A stretch of 53,204 nucleotides of DNA from Fischerella muscicola SAG 1427-1 = PCC 73103. GTDB lineage: Bacteria; Cyanobacteriota; Cyanobacteriia; Cyanobacteriales; Nostocaceae. The stretch's first letter is position 1; each line of letters begins with the position of its first letter. The notes beneath the pieces are model-generated. The model ran no database searches. It had not been told where the DNA came from and saw nothing but the letters and a program-made list of their open reading frames with translations. This document shows, one piece after another, positions 34,493-43,124 of this stretch. The DNA lies in contig NZ_AJLJ01000374.1 of assembly GCF_000317245.1 (NCBI RefSeq), forward strand, positions 1 to 53,204, given 5' to 3'. Both the position numbers and the translations under genes were made by a program.

Positions 34493-35065
34493 CTAATTAC
34501 TAACTTTTGACCGTTGACCAATTTTATAGCTATTAGCTATGTAATCAAAAAGGCGGTAATAATTATCAAATTCTGGACTGGGTGCTTTTCCTTGCCAGTA
34601 GTATTTCAACTTTCCTTGGGCTAATTTCAGCGTCATGACACTTTCTTGTTGTCCGACTTCTACTGTCAGCACACCAGATACTCCTTGGGCTGTAGTAAAG
34701 TTGGGATTTATCGATATTTTAGCGTTTTTCTCTGGGATTATGCCTTCTGGCAGTTGCATTCCTGCCCAACTACGAATCTCTACAGTGTGATTTTTTGGGG
34801 AGGTAAAGACAATGCCGTCACCGTTGTCTGATGGCAAAGATTTCCAGGTGCTGGGATAGGGAAATTCAAAGCCATACCGGGCATTATTATAGATTTTCCA
34901 AGTCTGATTAGAGATGTTGAAACCAGTAGTTATTGTACAGCCCCCTACAATTACAGACAAAGCGATCGCGTAAATAAAATGTCTTAAATCCCTCAAGGAG
35001 TTGGGGATTGCTGGTAGAAGACCTGAAGAACTACTCATCAAAGCTTTCATCAATATAGTCATCAA
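34493..35065 (-). CDS. Predicted lipoprotein, PsbP-like region
   Basis: The N-terminus has a hydrophobic segment ending in a lipobox (ALSVIVGGC), so the protein is probably lipid-anchored after Cys42 or so. The mature part, ARYGFEFPYPSTWKSLPSDN...GIVFTSP, has the YGFxFxYPxxW start and beta-rich layout of PsbP/CyanoP proteins, but similarity beyond that is weak. The start could be one of several Mets before the hydrophobic segment; ATG 35065 is the longest. It is divergent from the next gene. Confidence 0.6.
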   Translation of the reverse strand: MMTILMKALMSSSSGLLPAIPNSLRDLRHFIYAIALSVIVGGCTITTGFNISNQTWKIYNNARYGFEFPYPSTWKSLPSDNGDGIVFTSPKNHTVEIRSWAGMQLPEGIIPEKNAKISINPNFTTAQGVSGVLTVEVGQQESVMTLKLAQGKLKYYWQGKAPSPEFDNYYRLFDYIANSYKIGQRSKVSN

Positions 35066-35269
35066 AGGGAACTTATCGGTATTTCACTAAATACTTTTAA
35101 GATAGTGTTGTTTTTTTACCACTAGCTGCTGTGATGCTGCAAAGCCCTGTGTCCTATTTTTTGTAAACTATTATTACAATAGTGACGTCAAAGCGTCTTG
35201 CTGTCTTGACAAGCCAAACACGAGTAGATATCGTGAGATACATACCCGGGTAAGACCGTTAACAGAGTT

Positions 35270-35611
35270 ATGCAAGCTAATAAGCAAAAGGTTACTTTAT
35301 ACATATCGCCAGAACTACACAGAAAACTGAAAATACGTTCAGCTATTGATTCAGCACCAATGTCGGATCTTGCCGAACGCGCCCTCGTTTTCTACCTGGC
35401 AAATTCGGAACTAGTTGAAGAAGTAGCTATCTACGGAAAAACTCACAGAGTTTACACCTGTCCTAATTGTGAAAGCTCATTAGTTGTACGGGATGGCGAA
35501 TTGGTTGCTATGGGCAAACAACCAGGAGTAATTGGTCAAGAACATCTGCCAGTGGAAGAGATGGAAGAACAAGCCCATCCTAAAGGTGAGGAAGAGTTAG
35601 TTCCTTGCTAA
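35270..35611 (+). CDS. Ribbon-helix-helix protein with CPxC motif
   Basis: The N-terminal 45 residues (KVTLYISPELHRKLKIRSAI ... MSDLAERALVFYL) form a typical ribbon-helix-helix DNA-binding unit. They are followed by a short strand region with YTCPNCESSLVVRDGELV, half of a zinc ribbon, and an acidic tail ending in Cys. Two such halves could complete a metal site in the dimer. It lies 110 bp upstream of ycf46 on the same strand and may regulate or be co-expressed with it; that is inference. Confidence 0.75.
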   Translation: MQANKQKVTLYISPELHRKLKIRSAIDSAPMSDLAERALVFYLANSELVEEVAIYGKTHRVYTCPNCESSLVVRDGELVAMGKQPGVIGQEHLPVEEMEEQAHPKGEEELVPC

Positions 35612-35721
35612 ATATCTTCAGAATTGCAAATACATAATCAGCTATGAATTCTGACAATTCTGCCATCTTTGCCAACTGCGATGTCTAGAGTTTCTGTAAA
35701 AGGTCTCAAGTAGGTCGATGT

Positions 35722-37233
35722 ATGAAAGAAGAGCTCAATATCCTCATTCAAGCTCAATACCCTTTAATCTACCTTGTGACCTCCGAGGAAGAGCGGGCTG
35801 AGCAGGCAATCTTTACAATCGCTCAATCGTCAAAACCACAACGGCGAGTGTATGTTTGGACAGTAACTCACGGCATCGTGGAGTATGGTCAACCCCGGAA
35901 CGTAGGTCAGCATAATACTGTTTCACCAGAAGCGGCGATTGATTGGATTATACGGCAAAGAGAACCAGGTATATTTATTCTTAAAGATTTACATCCTTTT
36001 ATAGATGCGCCTGCAACGACAAGGTCTTTACGGGATGCGATCGCCAGCTTTAAAGGCACGCAAAAGAACATCATCTTGATGTCACCGATGCAGCAGGTAC
36101 CCATTGAACTGGAAAAAGAAGTTGTTGTTTTAGACTTTGCGCTTCCAGATATGGGTGAGCTGAATAAAGTATTGACTCATCACATAGACAACAATCGTGG
36201 GCGACGGTTGCAAACGGAAGCACGAGAAAAACTTCTCAGAGCGGCTTTAGGATTAACAAAAGACGAAGCTGAAAAAGTATATCGTAAGGCCCAAGTCACA
36301 ACTGGACGCTTAACAGAAGAAGAAGTTGATATAGTTTTATCAGAGAAAAAGCAATTAATCCGACGTAATGGTATACTAGAGTACATAGAAGAAGATGCAA
36401 CCATTGACGCGGTCGGTGGCTTGGAAGAATTGAAAAAGTGGTTAAAACAGCGTTCCAATGCTTTTACTGAAAGGGCGCGGGAGTATGGTTTGCCTCAACC
36501 AAAAGGGATGTTAATTCTCGGTGTTCCAGGTTGTGGTAAGTCATTGATTGCTAAAACCACGTCTCGACTTTGGGGCTTGCCACTATTGCGTTTAGATATG
36601 GGTCGAGTCTATGATGGATCAATGGTAGGACGCTCGGAAGCGAATTTGCGTAACGCCCTCAAGACTGCCGAATCTATTTCCCCCGCAATCTTATTTATTG
36701 ATGAATTAGATAAATCTTTTGCTGGTAGTACTGGATCTTCTGATTCTGATGGCGGTACTTCTAGTAGGATCTTTGGATCTTTCCTTACCTGGATGCAAGA
36801 GAAAAAATCCCCGGTATTTGTAATGGCTACTGCCAACCGAGTGGAAAGATTGCCAGGGGAATTTTTAAGGAAAGGTCGTTTTGATGAAATTTTCTTTGTG
36901 GATCTGCCCACACCAGAAGAACGACAAGATATATTTAAGATCCACCTGAATAAGCGCCGGAAAGACATCTCTAGATTTGACTTAGAACAGTTGTCTAAAA
37001 TGTCAGATGGTTTTTCTGGAGCAGAAATTGAACAAGCGATCGTCGCGGCGATGTACGAAGCTTTCGCCCAAGATCGGGAGTTCACTCAATTAGATATTAT
37101 TGCTGCGCTCAAAGCGACATTGCCGTTGTCTCGGACGATGCAAGAACAAGTTACAGCCCTCAGAGATTGGGCTAGACAGCGTGCTAGACCCGCAGCATCT
37201 TCCATCGCTGAATATCAGCGAATGGAATTCTAA
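35722..37233 (+). CDS. ycf46: AAA-family ATPase Ycf46
   Basis: A cytosolic AAA ATPase conserved in cyanobacteria and red-algal plastids. The N-terminal domain (1-230) has no known motif. The AAA domain has Walker A GVPGCGKS (267-274), Walker B ILFIDELD (D327, E328), sensor MATANR, and an FRKGRFDEIFFVDLP-type second region of homology. The C-terminal lid is GFSGAEIEQAIVAAMYEAFA. Length 503 is usual. Work in cyanobacteria links Ycf46 to photosynthetic carbon uptake, but its biochemical target is not visible here. ycf35 follows after 145 bp. Confidence 0.93.
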   Translation: MKEELNILIQAQYPLIYLVTSEEERAEQAIFTIAQSSKPQRRVYVWTVTHGIVEYGQPRNVGQHNTVSPEAAIDWIIRQREPGIFILKDLHPFIDAPATTRSLRDAIASFKGTQKNIILMSPMQQVPIELEKEVVVLDFALPDMGELNKVLTHHIDNNRGRRLQTEAREKLLRAALGLTKDEAEKVYRKAQVTTGRLTEEEVDIVLSEKKQLIRRNGILEYIEEDATIDAVGGLEELKKWLKQRSNAFTERAREYGLPQPKGMLILGVPGCGKSLIAKTTSRLWGLPLLRLDMGRVYDGSMVGRSEANLRNALKTAESISPAILFIDELDKSFAGSTGSSDSDGGTSSRIFGSFLTWMQEKKSPVFVMATANRVERLPGEFLRKGRFDEIFFVDLPTPEERQDIFKIHLNKRRKDISRFDLEQLSKMSDGFSGAEIEQAIVAAMYEAFAQDREFTQLDIIAALKATLPLSRTMQEQVTALRDWARQRARPAASSIAEYQRMEF

Positions 37234-37292
37234 AAGCTTTCCTCTGTGAACGCAGGGGGAAAGAGCTAGCAATATAAAGCTAGCTGTTAATA

Positions 37293-37317
37293 AAAAACCG
37301 CGTTCTCTTAAACGCGG
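37293..37317. terminator. Hairpin between ycf46 and ycf35
   Basis: CCGCGTT (37298-37304) pairs with AACGCGG (37311-37317) around CTCTTA. The plus-strand tail is only CTTACTCTC, so it is a weak terminator. An A-run precedes it, giving a T-run on the minus strand. Confidence 0.5.
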
Positions 37318-37378
37318 CTTACTCTCAAACAAACTAAACTGTTGTCCTTTTTCTCTACTCTCTTTGGAGGAAACCCAA

Positions 37379-37729
37379 ATGTCTCATTTTAGCACTCTGC
37401 GTACCAAAATTACCGAAGCTGAAATCCTCAAACAATCCCTGCGCGATCTCGGTATTAGCGTTAAAACCGAAGCTGATGTTCGCGGTTACAACGGTCAGCG
37501 TGTCCGTGCTGACATTGTAGCAGTATTGGAAGGCGAATATGACCTCGGTTGGTCTCGCAACAGCGATGGTTCTTTTGATCTAATCGCAGACCTGTGGGGT
37601 GTTGCTAAAAAGCATAATCAGACCGAATTGATTAACTCCATTAACCAGAAGTATGCTGTTAACAAGACCTTGACAGAAGTAAAACAGCGCGGTTTGCAAA
37701 ATGCCAACGTTAAGCTGGTATTGCAATAG
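37379..37729 (+). CDS. ycf35: DUF1257 protein Ycf35
   Basis: A 116-residue soluble protein of the plastid/cyanobacterial Ycf35 family, function unresolved. Seen: MSHFSTLRTKITEAEILKQS, DVRGYNGQRVRADIVA, YDLGWSRNSDGSFDLIADLW and LINSINQKYAVNKTLTEVK. ATG 37379 has TTGGAGGAAA eight bases upstream; a longer frame from TTG 37364 would place that ribosome site inside the coding sequence. Two tandem hairpin terminators follow, suggesting strong transcription. Confidence 0.95.
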   Translation: MSHFSTLRTKITEAEILKQSLRDLGISVKTEADVRGYNGQRVRADIVAVLEGEYDLGWSRNSDGSFDLIADLWGVAKKHNQTELINSINQKYAVNKTLTEVKQRGLQNANVKLVLQ

Positions 37730-37777
37730 TAATTTCTCTGCGCGTTCCCAAAGCTGCACGGGTTAACCTTAGTTAAT

Positions 37778-37830
37778 AGCGGTTAGCCCGCTTTTTTTCC
37801 CGACTGGATTTACTTCCAGTCGTTGTTTTT
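37778..37830 (+). terminator. Tandem terminators after ycf35
   Basis: First: AGCGG (37778-37782) with CCGCT (37788-37792) and TTTTTT. Second, directly following: CGACTGGA (37801-37808) with TCCAGTCG (37815-37822) and TTGTTTTTT. Confidence 0.8.
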
Positions 37831-37980
37831 TACAAGCAACTTCATTTATTTTTGGTTGAATAGATTTAGTTTACTATTTTTAATCCAACAATTTGTAATT
37901 TAACATTTTTTAATAAAAAATTGTAGCTGCTTTTAATCAAAACCCAGTTTCCCAAAAGTTACTGGGTTTACAAATTATCT

Positions 37981-38793
37981 TCAAGCCTGAGTTACAGGAA
38001 ATAGCACCTCTGTGATGTAAGATTCATTATCCTGGTAATTGCCACCCGTGATATACACTTCGCGGTTGGGGCCGATAATTTGATAGCCGTTGGCTTCAAT
38101 CCAGGATACTAAAGCCGCGTAAGCTTGGTTAATGGTGTTGTAACTCCCGTGATGAACTATGGAAGCCGCTTTTTCAAATCTTGGTAATTCATAAACGCGA
38201 ATTCGTTCAGTCTTGGGTAGTTCACCCTCAATTGAAATTACTGCTTCACCATCCACATCTAATTCTTTGTATCCAGGATCATGCCAAATGGCAGCACAGT
38301 AAGTTCCTTCTTTAACTCCCTGCTGCTTGAAATATGTCAACAGTTCATCATAAAGTCGCCCCACACTTGGGTAATCTGGCAGTATTTCTCGGATAGATGC
38401 TACTTTTATCGACTTCACCTTCTTGATCACAACTTCGTAATTCGGCATACTATTCTCCTGTTCAATTTGCTTGAGTCGTGCTTCTACTCGCAAAAGCCGC
38501 GCCTGTTCTTTTTCAACTAAACGTTGCAACTCCGCTTGCTTGAGTCGCAGCATTCCCCGAATTTCTGCGGATGGTAAATTTTCATTCAGCAGTTTGGCAA
38601 TTTGTTCTAAAGAAAAGCCCAAGTCTTTTAGTGCCAAAATACGGTTGAGTCGTGGCAACTGTTCAGCACTGTAGTAGCGATATCCTGTAAAGTTATCCAC
38701 ATCAACTGGTTTGAGAAGTCCGAGTTGATCATAGAGGCGTAGCGCTTTGACTGATACTAAGCTAAGTTTAGAAAAATCACCTATTTTTAGCAT
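37981..38793 (-). CDS. MerR-family regulator with GyrI-like ligand domain
   Basis: A BmrR-type regulator of 270 residues. The N-terminal MerR winged helix is MLKIGDFSKLSLVSVKALRL, then YDQLGLLKPV and GYRYYSAEQLPRLNRILALK. A long dimerisation helix (about 75-115) follows. From YEVVIKKVKSIKVASIREIL onward it matches GyrI/RHO-like effector domains that bind hydrophobic drugs (with EVYITGGNYQDNESYITEVL at the end). A VOC protein gene lies 21 bp upstream on the same strand, so the two are likely one transcript concerned with small-molecule sensing or detoxification. Confidence 0.88.
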   Translation of the reverse strand: MLKIGDFSKLSLVSVKALRLYDQLGLLKPVDVDNFTGYRYYSAEQLPRLNRILALKDLGFSLEQIAKLLNENLPSAEIRGMLRLKQAELQRLVEKEQARLLRVEARLKQIEQENSMPNYEVVIKKVKSIKVASIREILPDYPSVGRLYDELLTYFKQQGVKEGTYCAAIWHDPGYKELDVDGEAVISIEGELPKTERIRVYELPRFEKAASIVHHGSYNTINQAYAALVSWIEANGYQIIGPNREVYITGGNYQDNESYITEVLFPVTQA

Positions 38794-38814
38794 CTTTAGT
38801 ATGAATATAAGTGT

Positions 38815-39228
38815 TTAAGATTCAGGTGGCCAGTTAGGAATGTATGTAAGTTCCAGCTTGATACCATCTGGATCTAAAAAGTACAAAGCGTAGTAACCCG
38901 GCATATAGTCATATTCGGCAGGTGGGTCTAGGATTTCCGCCCCATGTTCTACTAATAGTTGATACAGCTGATCCACCTGTTCTCGGTTGTCTGCACTAAA
39001 AGCAAGGTGATGTAATCCTGGAGAATAACGGTCATGTTTTTGATTTGGTGATTCTGGGTTGGAGGGAGAAATGGTGATGACTCCATTCGGACTTGCCCAG
39101 AGTATTAACTTTGGTGTTTTTTCAGCTTGTTCATAACCCAGAAATTCTAAAAGTCTGTTGTAAAATGCTTTTGAACGCTCTAAATCGGAAACAGTCAGGG
39201 CTAGGTGATTAATAGTTCCAAATTTCAA
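38815..39228 (-). CDS. VOC-family protein (glyoxalase/fosfomycin-resistance-like)
   Basis: 137 residues with the beta-alpha-beta-beta-beta pattern of vicinal oxygen chelate proteins: INHLALTVSDLERSKAFYNR, GLHHLAFSADNREQVDQLYQ and YALYFLDPDGIKLELTY. Metal-ligand candidates are the His of NHLALTV, the His of HHLAF and the Glu of KLELTY. Substrate unknown; the SKAFYNRLLEFLGY start resembles bleomycin/glyoxalase-type subgroups. It precedes the MerR gene by 21 bp. Confidence 0.85.
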   Translation of the reverse strand: MKFGTINHLALTVSDLERSKAFYNRLLEFLGYEQAEKTPKLILWASPNGVITISPSNPESPNQKHDRYSPGLHHLAFSADNREQVDQLYQLLVEHGAEILDPPAEYDYMPGYYALYFLDPDGIKLELTYIPNWPPES

Positions 39229-39305
39229 TGTTGCTTACCTCATGTTTGTGACTGTTTATAGTACACACCCTCCTGCAAGGGCAGAGTCAACCCATTTTGG
39301 ATTTT

Positions 39306-39356
39306 GTAAAAAACCTAATCCAAAATCCAAAATCTAAAATCCAAAATCCAAAATCG
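39306..39356. repeat. Heptamer repeats (ccaaaat)
   Basis: Tandem tccaaaa/tctaaaa units between the divergent VOC and thrB genes, the same family as the repeats near 31800. Confidence 0.75.
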
Positions 39357-39392
39357 TGAGATGCTGATTGATTGATTAGTTAAATTTTTTCA

Positions 39393-40355
39393 ATGACTGC
39401 TGTTGATTCTGTATCTGTTATCGTCCCGGCAACTACCGCAAATTTAGGGCCAGGTTTTGATTGTATCGGTGCGGCTTTAACCCTGTACAACGAGTTTAAG
39501 TTTATGCGTGTGGATTCATCTTTCCTTTTGGAAGGGGAAGTAGGAAAAGTGAAGATAAGTGTCACTGGTGCAGAGGCTGAACAAATGCAAACAGATGAGA
39601 GTAATTTGCTCTATCAGGCGTTTGTAAAGTTATATCAACACTTGGGGCAAACTCCGCCACCTGTGCAAATTGAGATCAAGTTGGGTGTGCCAATGGCACG
39701 GGGGTTGGGTAGTTCAGCAACGGCGATTGTTGGCGGTTTAGTAGGTGCGAATGTGTTGGCGGGTGAACCTCTGAGTCAATCACAAGTTATGGAGTTGGCG
39801 ATCGCCATGGAAGGACACCCAGATAATGTAGTACCAGCATTGTTGGGAGGTTGTCGTTTGGCGGCTACGGGGGTAGAAGTTGAACCGCCAAGACGCCAAG
39901 AATGGGAAATTTGTGATGTTCCTTGGTGTGAGAATATTGTCCCTGTGGTGGCGATTCCAGATTTTGAGCTTTCTACAAAAGAAGCTAGGCAGGTGTTACC
40001 TACTCAAGTGAGTCGTGCAGATGCGATTTTTAATACAGCGCATTTGGGGTTATTGTTGCGTGGTTTGGAGACTGGAAACGGAGATTGGTTAAAGGCTGCT
40101 TTGCAAGATAAGTTACATCAGCCTTACCGAAAAAGACTGATTCAAGGTTACAATGTTGTTGAAACTGCGGCTATAGCTGCTGGTGCTTATGGTATGGTGA
40201 TTAGTGGTGCAGGCCCAACTTTGTTAGCATTAACTGATATAAGCAATTCGGAAGCAGTGGCGGCGGCGATGTCAGCAGCTTGGCAGTCACAAGGAATTTC
40301 GCCCACAGTGCGATCGCTTGAAATTGATACTCAAGGAGCAAGGAGTTTTTATTAG
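39393..40355 (+). CDS. thrB: Homoserine kinase
   Basis: A GHMP kinase that phosphorylates homoserine in threonine synthesis. Motifs: VIVPATTANLGPGFDCIG, the ATP-binding PMARGLGSSATAIVGG, AMEGHPDNVVPALLGG and, near the C-terminus, YGMVISGAGPTLLAL. The length of 320 and an uninterrupted frame are normal. It stands alone; thrC is not in view. Confidence 0.97.
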   Translation: MTAVDSVSVIVPATTANLGPGFDCIGAALTLYNEFKFMRVDSSFLLEGEVGKVKISVTGAEAEQMQTDESNLLYQAFVKLYQHLGQTPPPVQIEIKLGVPMARGLGSSATAIVGGLVGANVLAGEPLSQSQVMELAIAMEGHPDNVVPALLGGCRLAATGVEVEPPRRQEWEICDVPWCENIVPVVAIPDFELSTKEARQVLPTQVSRADAIFNTAHLGLLLRGLETGNGDWLKAALQDKLHQPYRKRLIQGYNVVETAAIAAGAYGMVISGAGPTLLALTDISNSEAVAAAMSAAWQSQGISPTVRSLEIDTQGARSFY

Positions 40356-40476
40356 TCATTGGTCATTGGTCATTGAGGAAGAGGTGAATTGACAAATGAC
40401 AAAGGACAAATAACAAATAACAAATAACAAATAACAAATGACTAATGACTAATGACAAAGGACAAATGACTAATGA
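40353..40476. repeat. STRR heptamers after thrB
   Basis: cattggt units followed by a run of acaaata/acaaatg variants reaching into the start of the next gene (ATG at 40473 itself arises from an aatgact repeat). Confidence 0.85.
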
Positions 40477-40985
40477 CTACGGAGCAAATTCTGGCTGAAA
40501 TTGCAGCAGTTCGCTCTCAAATTGAGGTTCTGCGTGAGGAACGTGCTTGTTTGAGTATTAGTGTCACACTTCCAGAAAATGATTCACCCCAAGCAATAGC
40601 TGAAGCTTACCGTCGTTATGCTCGCGAAAATTCCCAATTGGTGGCGGAACTCAAGGGGATAGATGATGCGATCGCTGCTTTGGAAGTTCAATTGACGCAG
40701 AAACAAACCCAGTTACAACAAAGGCAAATACTAGCCAAACAGCTTTCCGTAGAGGAACAACTAGAGGAAGCAAGAAAGATTGCTCAGGTTCATGCTGAAC
40801 GCATTAATGAACTTGCGGCGGAACTTGCGACAGAGATACGCGGTCTCAAGGCTTGCGCTGATGAACTTAGTCCGTTGTATTGGCAAGTCTATTACAAGCC
40901 GTTTATTACTGGCTTCAAGACAATCTCGGTTCCCTATGTCCGTTCTGACGGTGATGTCTGGACAATTGTTAACCGTATTGTGTAA
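40473..40985 (+). CDS. Coiled-coil protein of unknown function
   Basis: 170 residues. Positions 1-125 are heptad-rich coiled coil (ILAEIAAVRSQIEVLREERA, LEVQLTQKQTQLQQRQILA). A short globular tail, YWQVYYKPFITGFKTISVPY, ends the protein. It has no signal or membrane segment. The ATG lies in heptamer repeat sequence, so the true start is uncertain; the ATG is preceded only by repeat, not by a ribosome site. Not recognised. Confidence 0.6.
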   Translation: MTTEQILAEIAAVRSQIEVLREERACLSISVTLPENDSPQAIAEAYRRYARENSQLVAELKGIDDAIAALEVQLTQKQTQLQQRQILAKQLSVEEQLEEARKIAQVHAERINELAAELATEIRGLKACADELSPLYWQVYYKPFITGFKTISVPYVRSDGDVWTIVNRIV

Positions 40986-41217
40986 AAAGCAAAATTTTTA
41001 AGACAGTTGATATTAAGATTTATAACGGTGGCTGGAGCCATCGTTTTTTATTGACTTAGCTAAACTTTACATTTAGAGTGAATTTTGCAAAATTTATGAG
41101 TATTTATAACTAAAATCTTTGAAGATTTAATGTTTATAGGGATAAATATCGTTTACAAAACTATGAAGTGCTTAATATAATGTAATTAAAAGTAAAAACG
41201 AAAAACGATTGTCAGTG

Positions 41218-42828
41218 ATGATTGCTCAATTTCCTTGGTTAACAACCATAATTGTCTTGCCGTTGGTGGCTGCCTTAGCCATTCCGCTCATCCCAGATAA
41301 AGAAGGTAAAACTGCCCGTTGGTATGCTCTGGGAGTGGCGATCGCCGATTTTGGATTAATGATTTCTGCTTTTTGGCAGAGCTACGATTTTCAAAGTTCA
41401 GCATTTCAACTTATAGAAAAATATCCTTGGATTCCGCAATTAGGCTTAAACTGGTCTGTTGCAGTCGATGGATTATCAATGCCTTTAATACTGCTGACAG
41501 GCTTAATTAACACCCTCGCAATCTTCGCGGCTTGGAAAGTAACCAACAAGCCGCGTTTGTTTTATGGTTTGATGTTGGCGTTATATAGCGCTCAAATTGG
41601 CGTATTTGTTGCCCAAGATTTGCTGCTGTTCTTCTTAATGTGGGAAATCGAATTAGTACCCGTCTACCTATTGATTTCCATCTGGGGAGGACAAAAGCGC
41701 CGTTATGCAGCTACTAAATTTATTCTTTATACCGCCGCAGCTTCTATATTTATTCTGGTAGCAGCTTTTGCTATGGCATTCTCTGGCGATACCGTCAGCT
41801 TCGATATGGCAACTTTGGGAGCCAAGCAATATCCTAGAGTTTTAGAATTACTGGTTTATGCAGGTTTCTTGATCGCCTTTGGTGTCAAACTACCAATTTT
41901 CCCTCTCCACACTTGGCTACCTGATGCTCACGGTGAAGCTTCTGCACCTGGTTCGATGATTTTGGCTGGTGTGTTGTTAAAGATGGGTGGTTATGCGCTG
42001 ATTCGCATCAACATGGAGATGCTAACCAATGCTCATGTTTATTTCGCTCCAGTTCTGGCAATTTTAGGTGTAGTCAATATTATCTACGGTGCTTGTTGTG
42101 CTTTTGCTCAAACCAACCTCAAGCGTCGTTTAGCTTACTCTTCTATCGCCCACATGGGATTTGTGCTGGTTGGTATCGCTTCCTATACAGAAATTGGTAT
42201 GAGCGGTGCTGTACTGCAAATGATTTCCCACGGTTTGATTGCTGCTAGCTTGTTCTTCCTCTCTGGCGTTACATACGAACGTACCCACACCTTGATGATG
42301 GATCAAATGGGTGGTATCGCAAAACTAATGCCTAGAACTTTCGCTCTATTTACCGCCGGTGCAATGGCTTCCCTCGCCTTACCAGGGATGAGCGGCTTTG
42401 TGGGTGAGTTGATGGTATTCCTGGGTATTGCTACCAGCGATGTTTACAGTTCCAGTTTCAAAATTGTAGTTGTACTACTGTCTGCTGTAGGCGTGATTCT
42501 GACTCCGATTTATCTGTTGTCGATGCTGCGTCAAGTCTTCTACGGTAAGCAAAATACAGAATTACATCTGGATGCAGTAGTACCCGATGTCAAACCCCGC
42601 GAATTGTTCATCACTGCTTGTCTTTTACTTCCAATCATCGGTATCGGCTTGTATCCCAAATTGGCAACACAAACTTATGATGTCAAGACAGTAGAAGTTG
42701 CAGCCCACGCTCGCCAGTTTCTACCAGTAGTCGCAAGACAACAGCCATCAAGTTTATATTCAACTATTATGACCGCGCCAACATTGGCAAATTCACAAGT
42801 TCCAAGTTTGGTTAATATTGCTGATTAA
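41218..42828 (+). CDS. ndhD: NAD(P)H-quinone oxidoreductase subunit 4 (NdhD1/D2 type)
   Basis: A proton-pumping antiporter-like subunit of the thylakoid NDH-1 complex (respiration and cyclic electron flow). About 14 membrane helices. The conserved regions are FLMWEIELVPVYLLISIWGG with the pump Glu, KFILYTAAASIFIL, FGVKLPIFPLHTWLPDAHGE, AYSSIAHMGFVLVGIAS, and the C-terminal part to about 500. The sequence fits the D1/D2 group rather than the CO2-uptake D3/D4 group; this is from overall resemblance. I start at ATG 41218 (536 aa, MIAQFPWL); TTG 41209 and GTG 41215 are alternatives, and none has a good ribosome site. No other ndh gene is adjacent. Confidence 0.93.
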   Translation: MIAQFPWLTTIIVLPLVAALAIPLIPDKEGKTARWYALGVAIADFGLMISAFWQSYDFQSSAFQLIEKYPWIPQLGLNWSVAVDGLSMPLILLTGLINTLAIFAAWKVTNKPRLFYGLMLALYSAQIGVFVAQDLLLFFLMWEIELVPVYLLISIWGGQKRRYAATKFILYTAAASIFILVAAFAMAFSGDTVSFDMATLGAKQYPRVLELLVYAGFLIAFGVKLPIFPLHTWLPDAHGEASAPGSMILAGVLLKMGGYALIRINMEMLTNAHVYFAPVLAILGVVNIIYGACCAFAQTNLKRRLAYSSIAHMGFVLVGIASYTEIGMSGAVLQMISHGLIAASLFFLSGVTYERTHTLMMDQMGGIAKLMPRTFALFTAGAMASLALPGMSGFVGELMVFLGIATSDVYSSSFKIVVVLLSAVGVILTPIYLLSMLRQVFYGKQNTELHLDAVVPDVKPRELFITACLLLPIIGIGLYPKLATQTYDVKTVEVAAHARQFLPVVARQQPSSLYSTIMTAPTLANSQVPSLVNIAD

Positions 42829-42871
42829 TATTTCAAGGGCTGGTGCTATTTAATAAGCTTAGAAAGAAAAG

Positions 42872-42899
42872 GTGGGGGTGATTTTGCGATCGCCCCCAC
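42872..42899. terminator. GC-rich hairpin downstream of ndhD
   Basis: GTGGGGGTG (42872-42880) pairs with CGCCCCCAC (42891-42899), with one G-T pair. There is no plus-strand T-run, but the minus strand continues CCTTTTCTTTC. It may protect or end the ndhD transcript. Confidence 0.5.
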
Positions 42900-42954
42900 A
42901 GTTGTTTATATTGCTTACAGGCAAATACTCTATCGAAATGTAGAGGAGAAAGTA

Positions 42955-43074
42955 GTGAGTGCTTCATATACCGGAGGTTGTCAGTGTGGACAGATTCTTT
43001 ATGAAATTCGCGCCGAACCGTTAACCCTCTATCTATGTCATTGCAAAGAATGTCAGAGTTGCAAAACTCTGTGA
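42955..43074 (+). pseudogene. GFA-family protein, N-terminal fragment
   Basis: GTG 42955 has GAGGAG six bases upstream and gives 39 residues: SASYTGGCQCGQILYEIRAE, then LCHCKECQ. This is the zinc-binding start of GFA (glutathione-dependent formaldehyde-activating enzyme-like) proteins, with both CxC and CxxC intact. After KECQ the family continues for another 90 residues, but here the frame ends in SCKTL-stop, and the following DNA leads into a methyltransferase. A real promoter-proximal fragment is left of a deleted gene. The good ribosome site means a short peptide could still be made. Confidence 0.8.
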
Positions 43075-43124
43075 ACTGTTTGATTGCCAACCTACAGATT
43101 TATTTGAAGAGGAAAAGATTGGCA

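Noticed and set aside
31671..40476. Heptamer repeats as possible CRISPR arrays
   Set aside because: The units are contiguous 7-mers without spacers; no cas genes are in the window.
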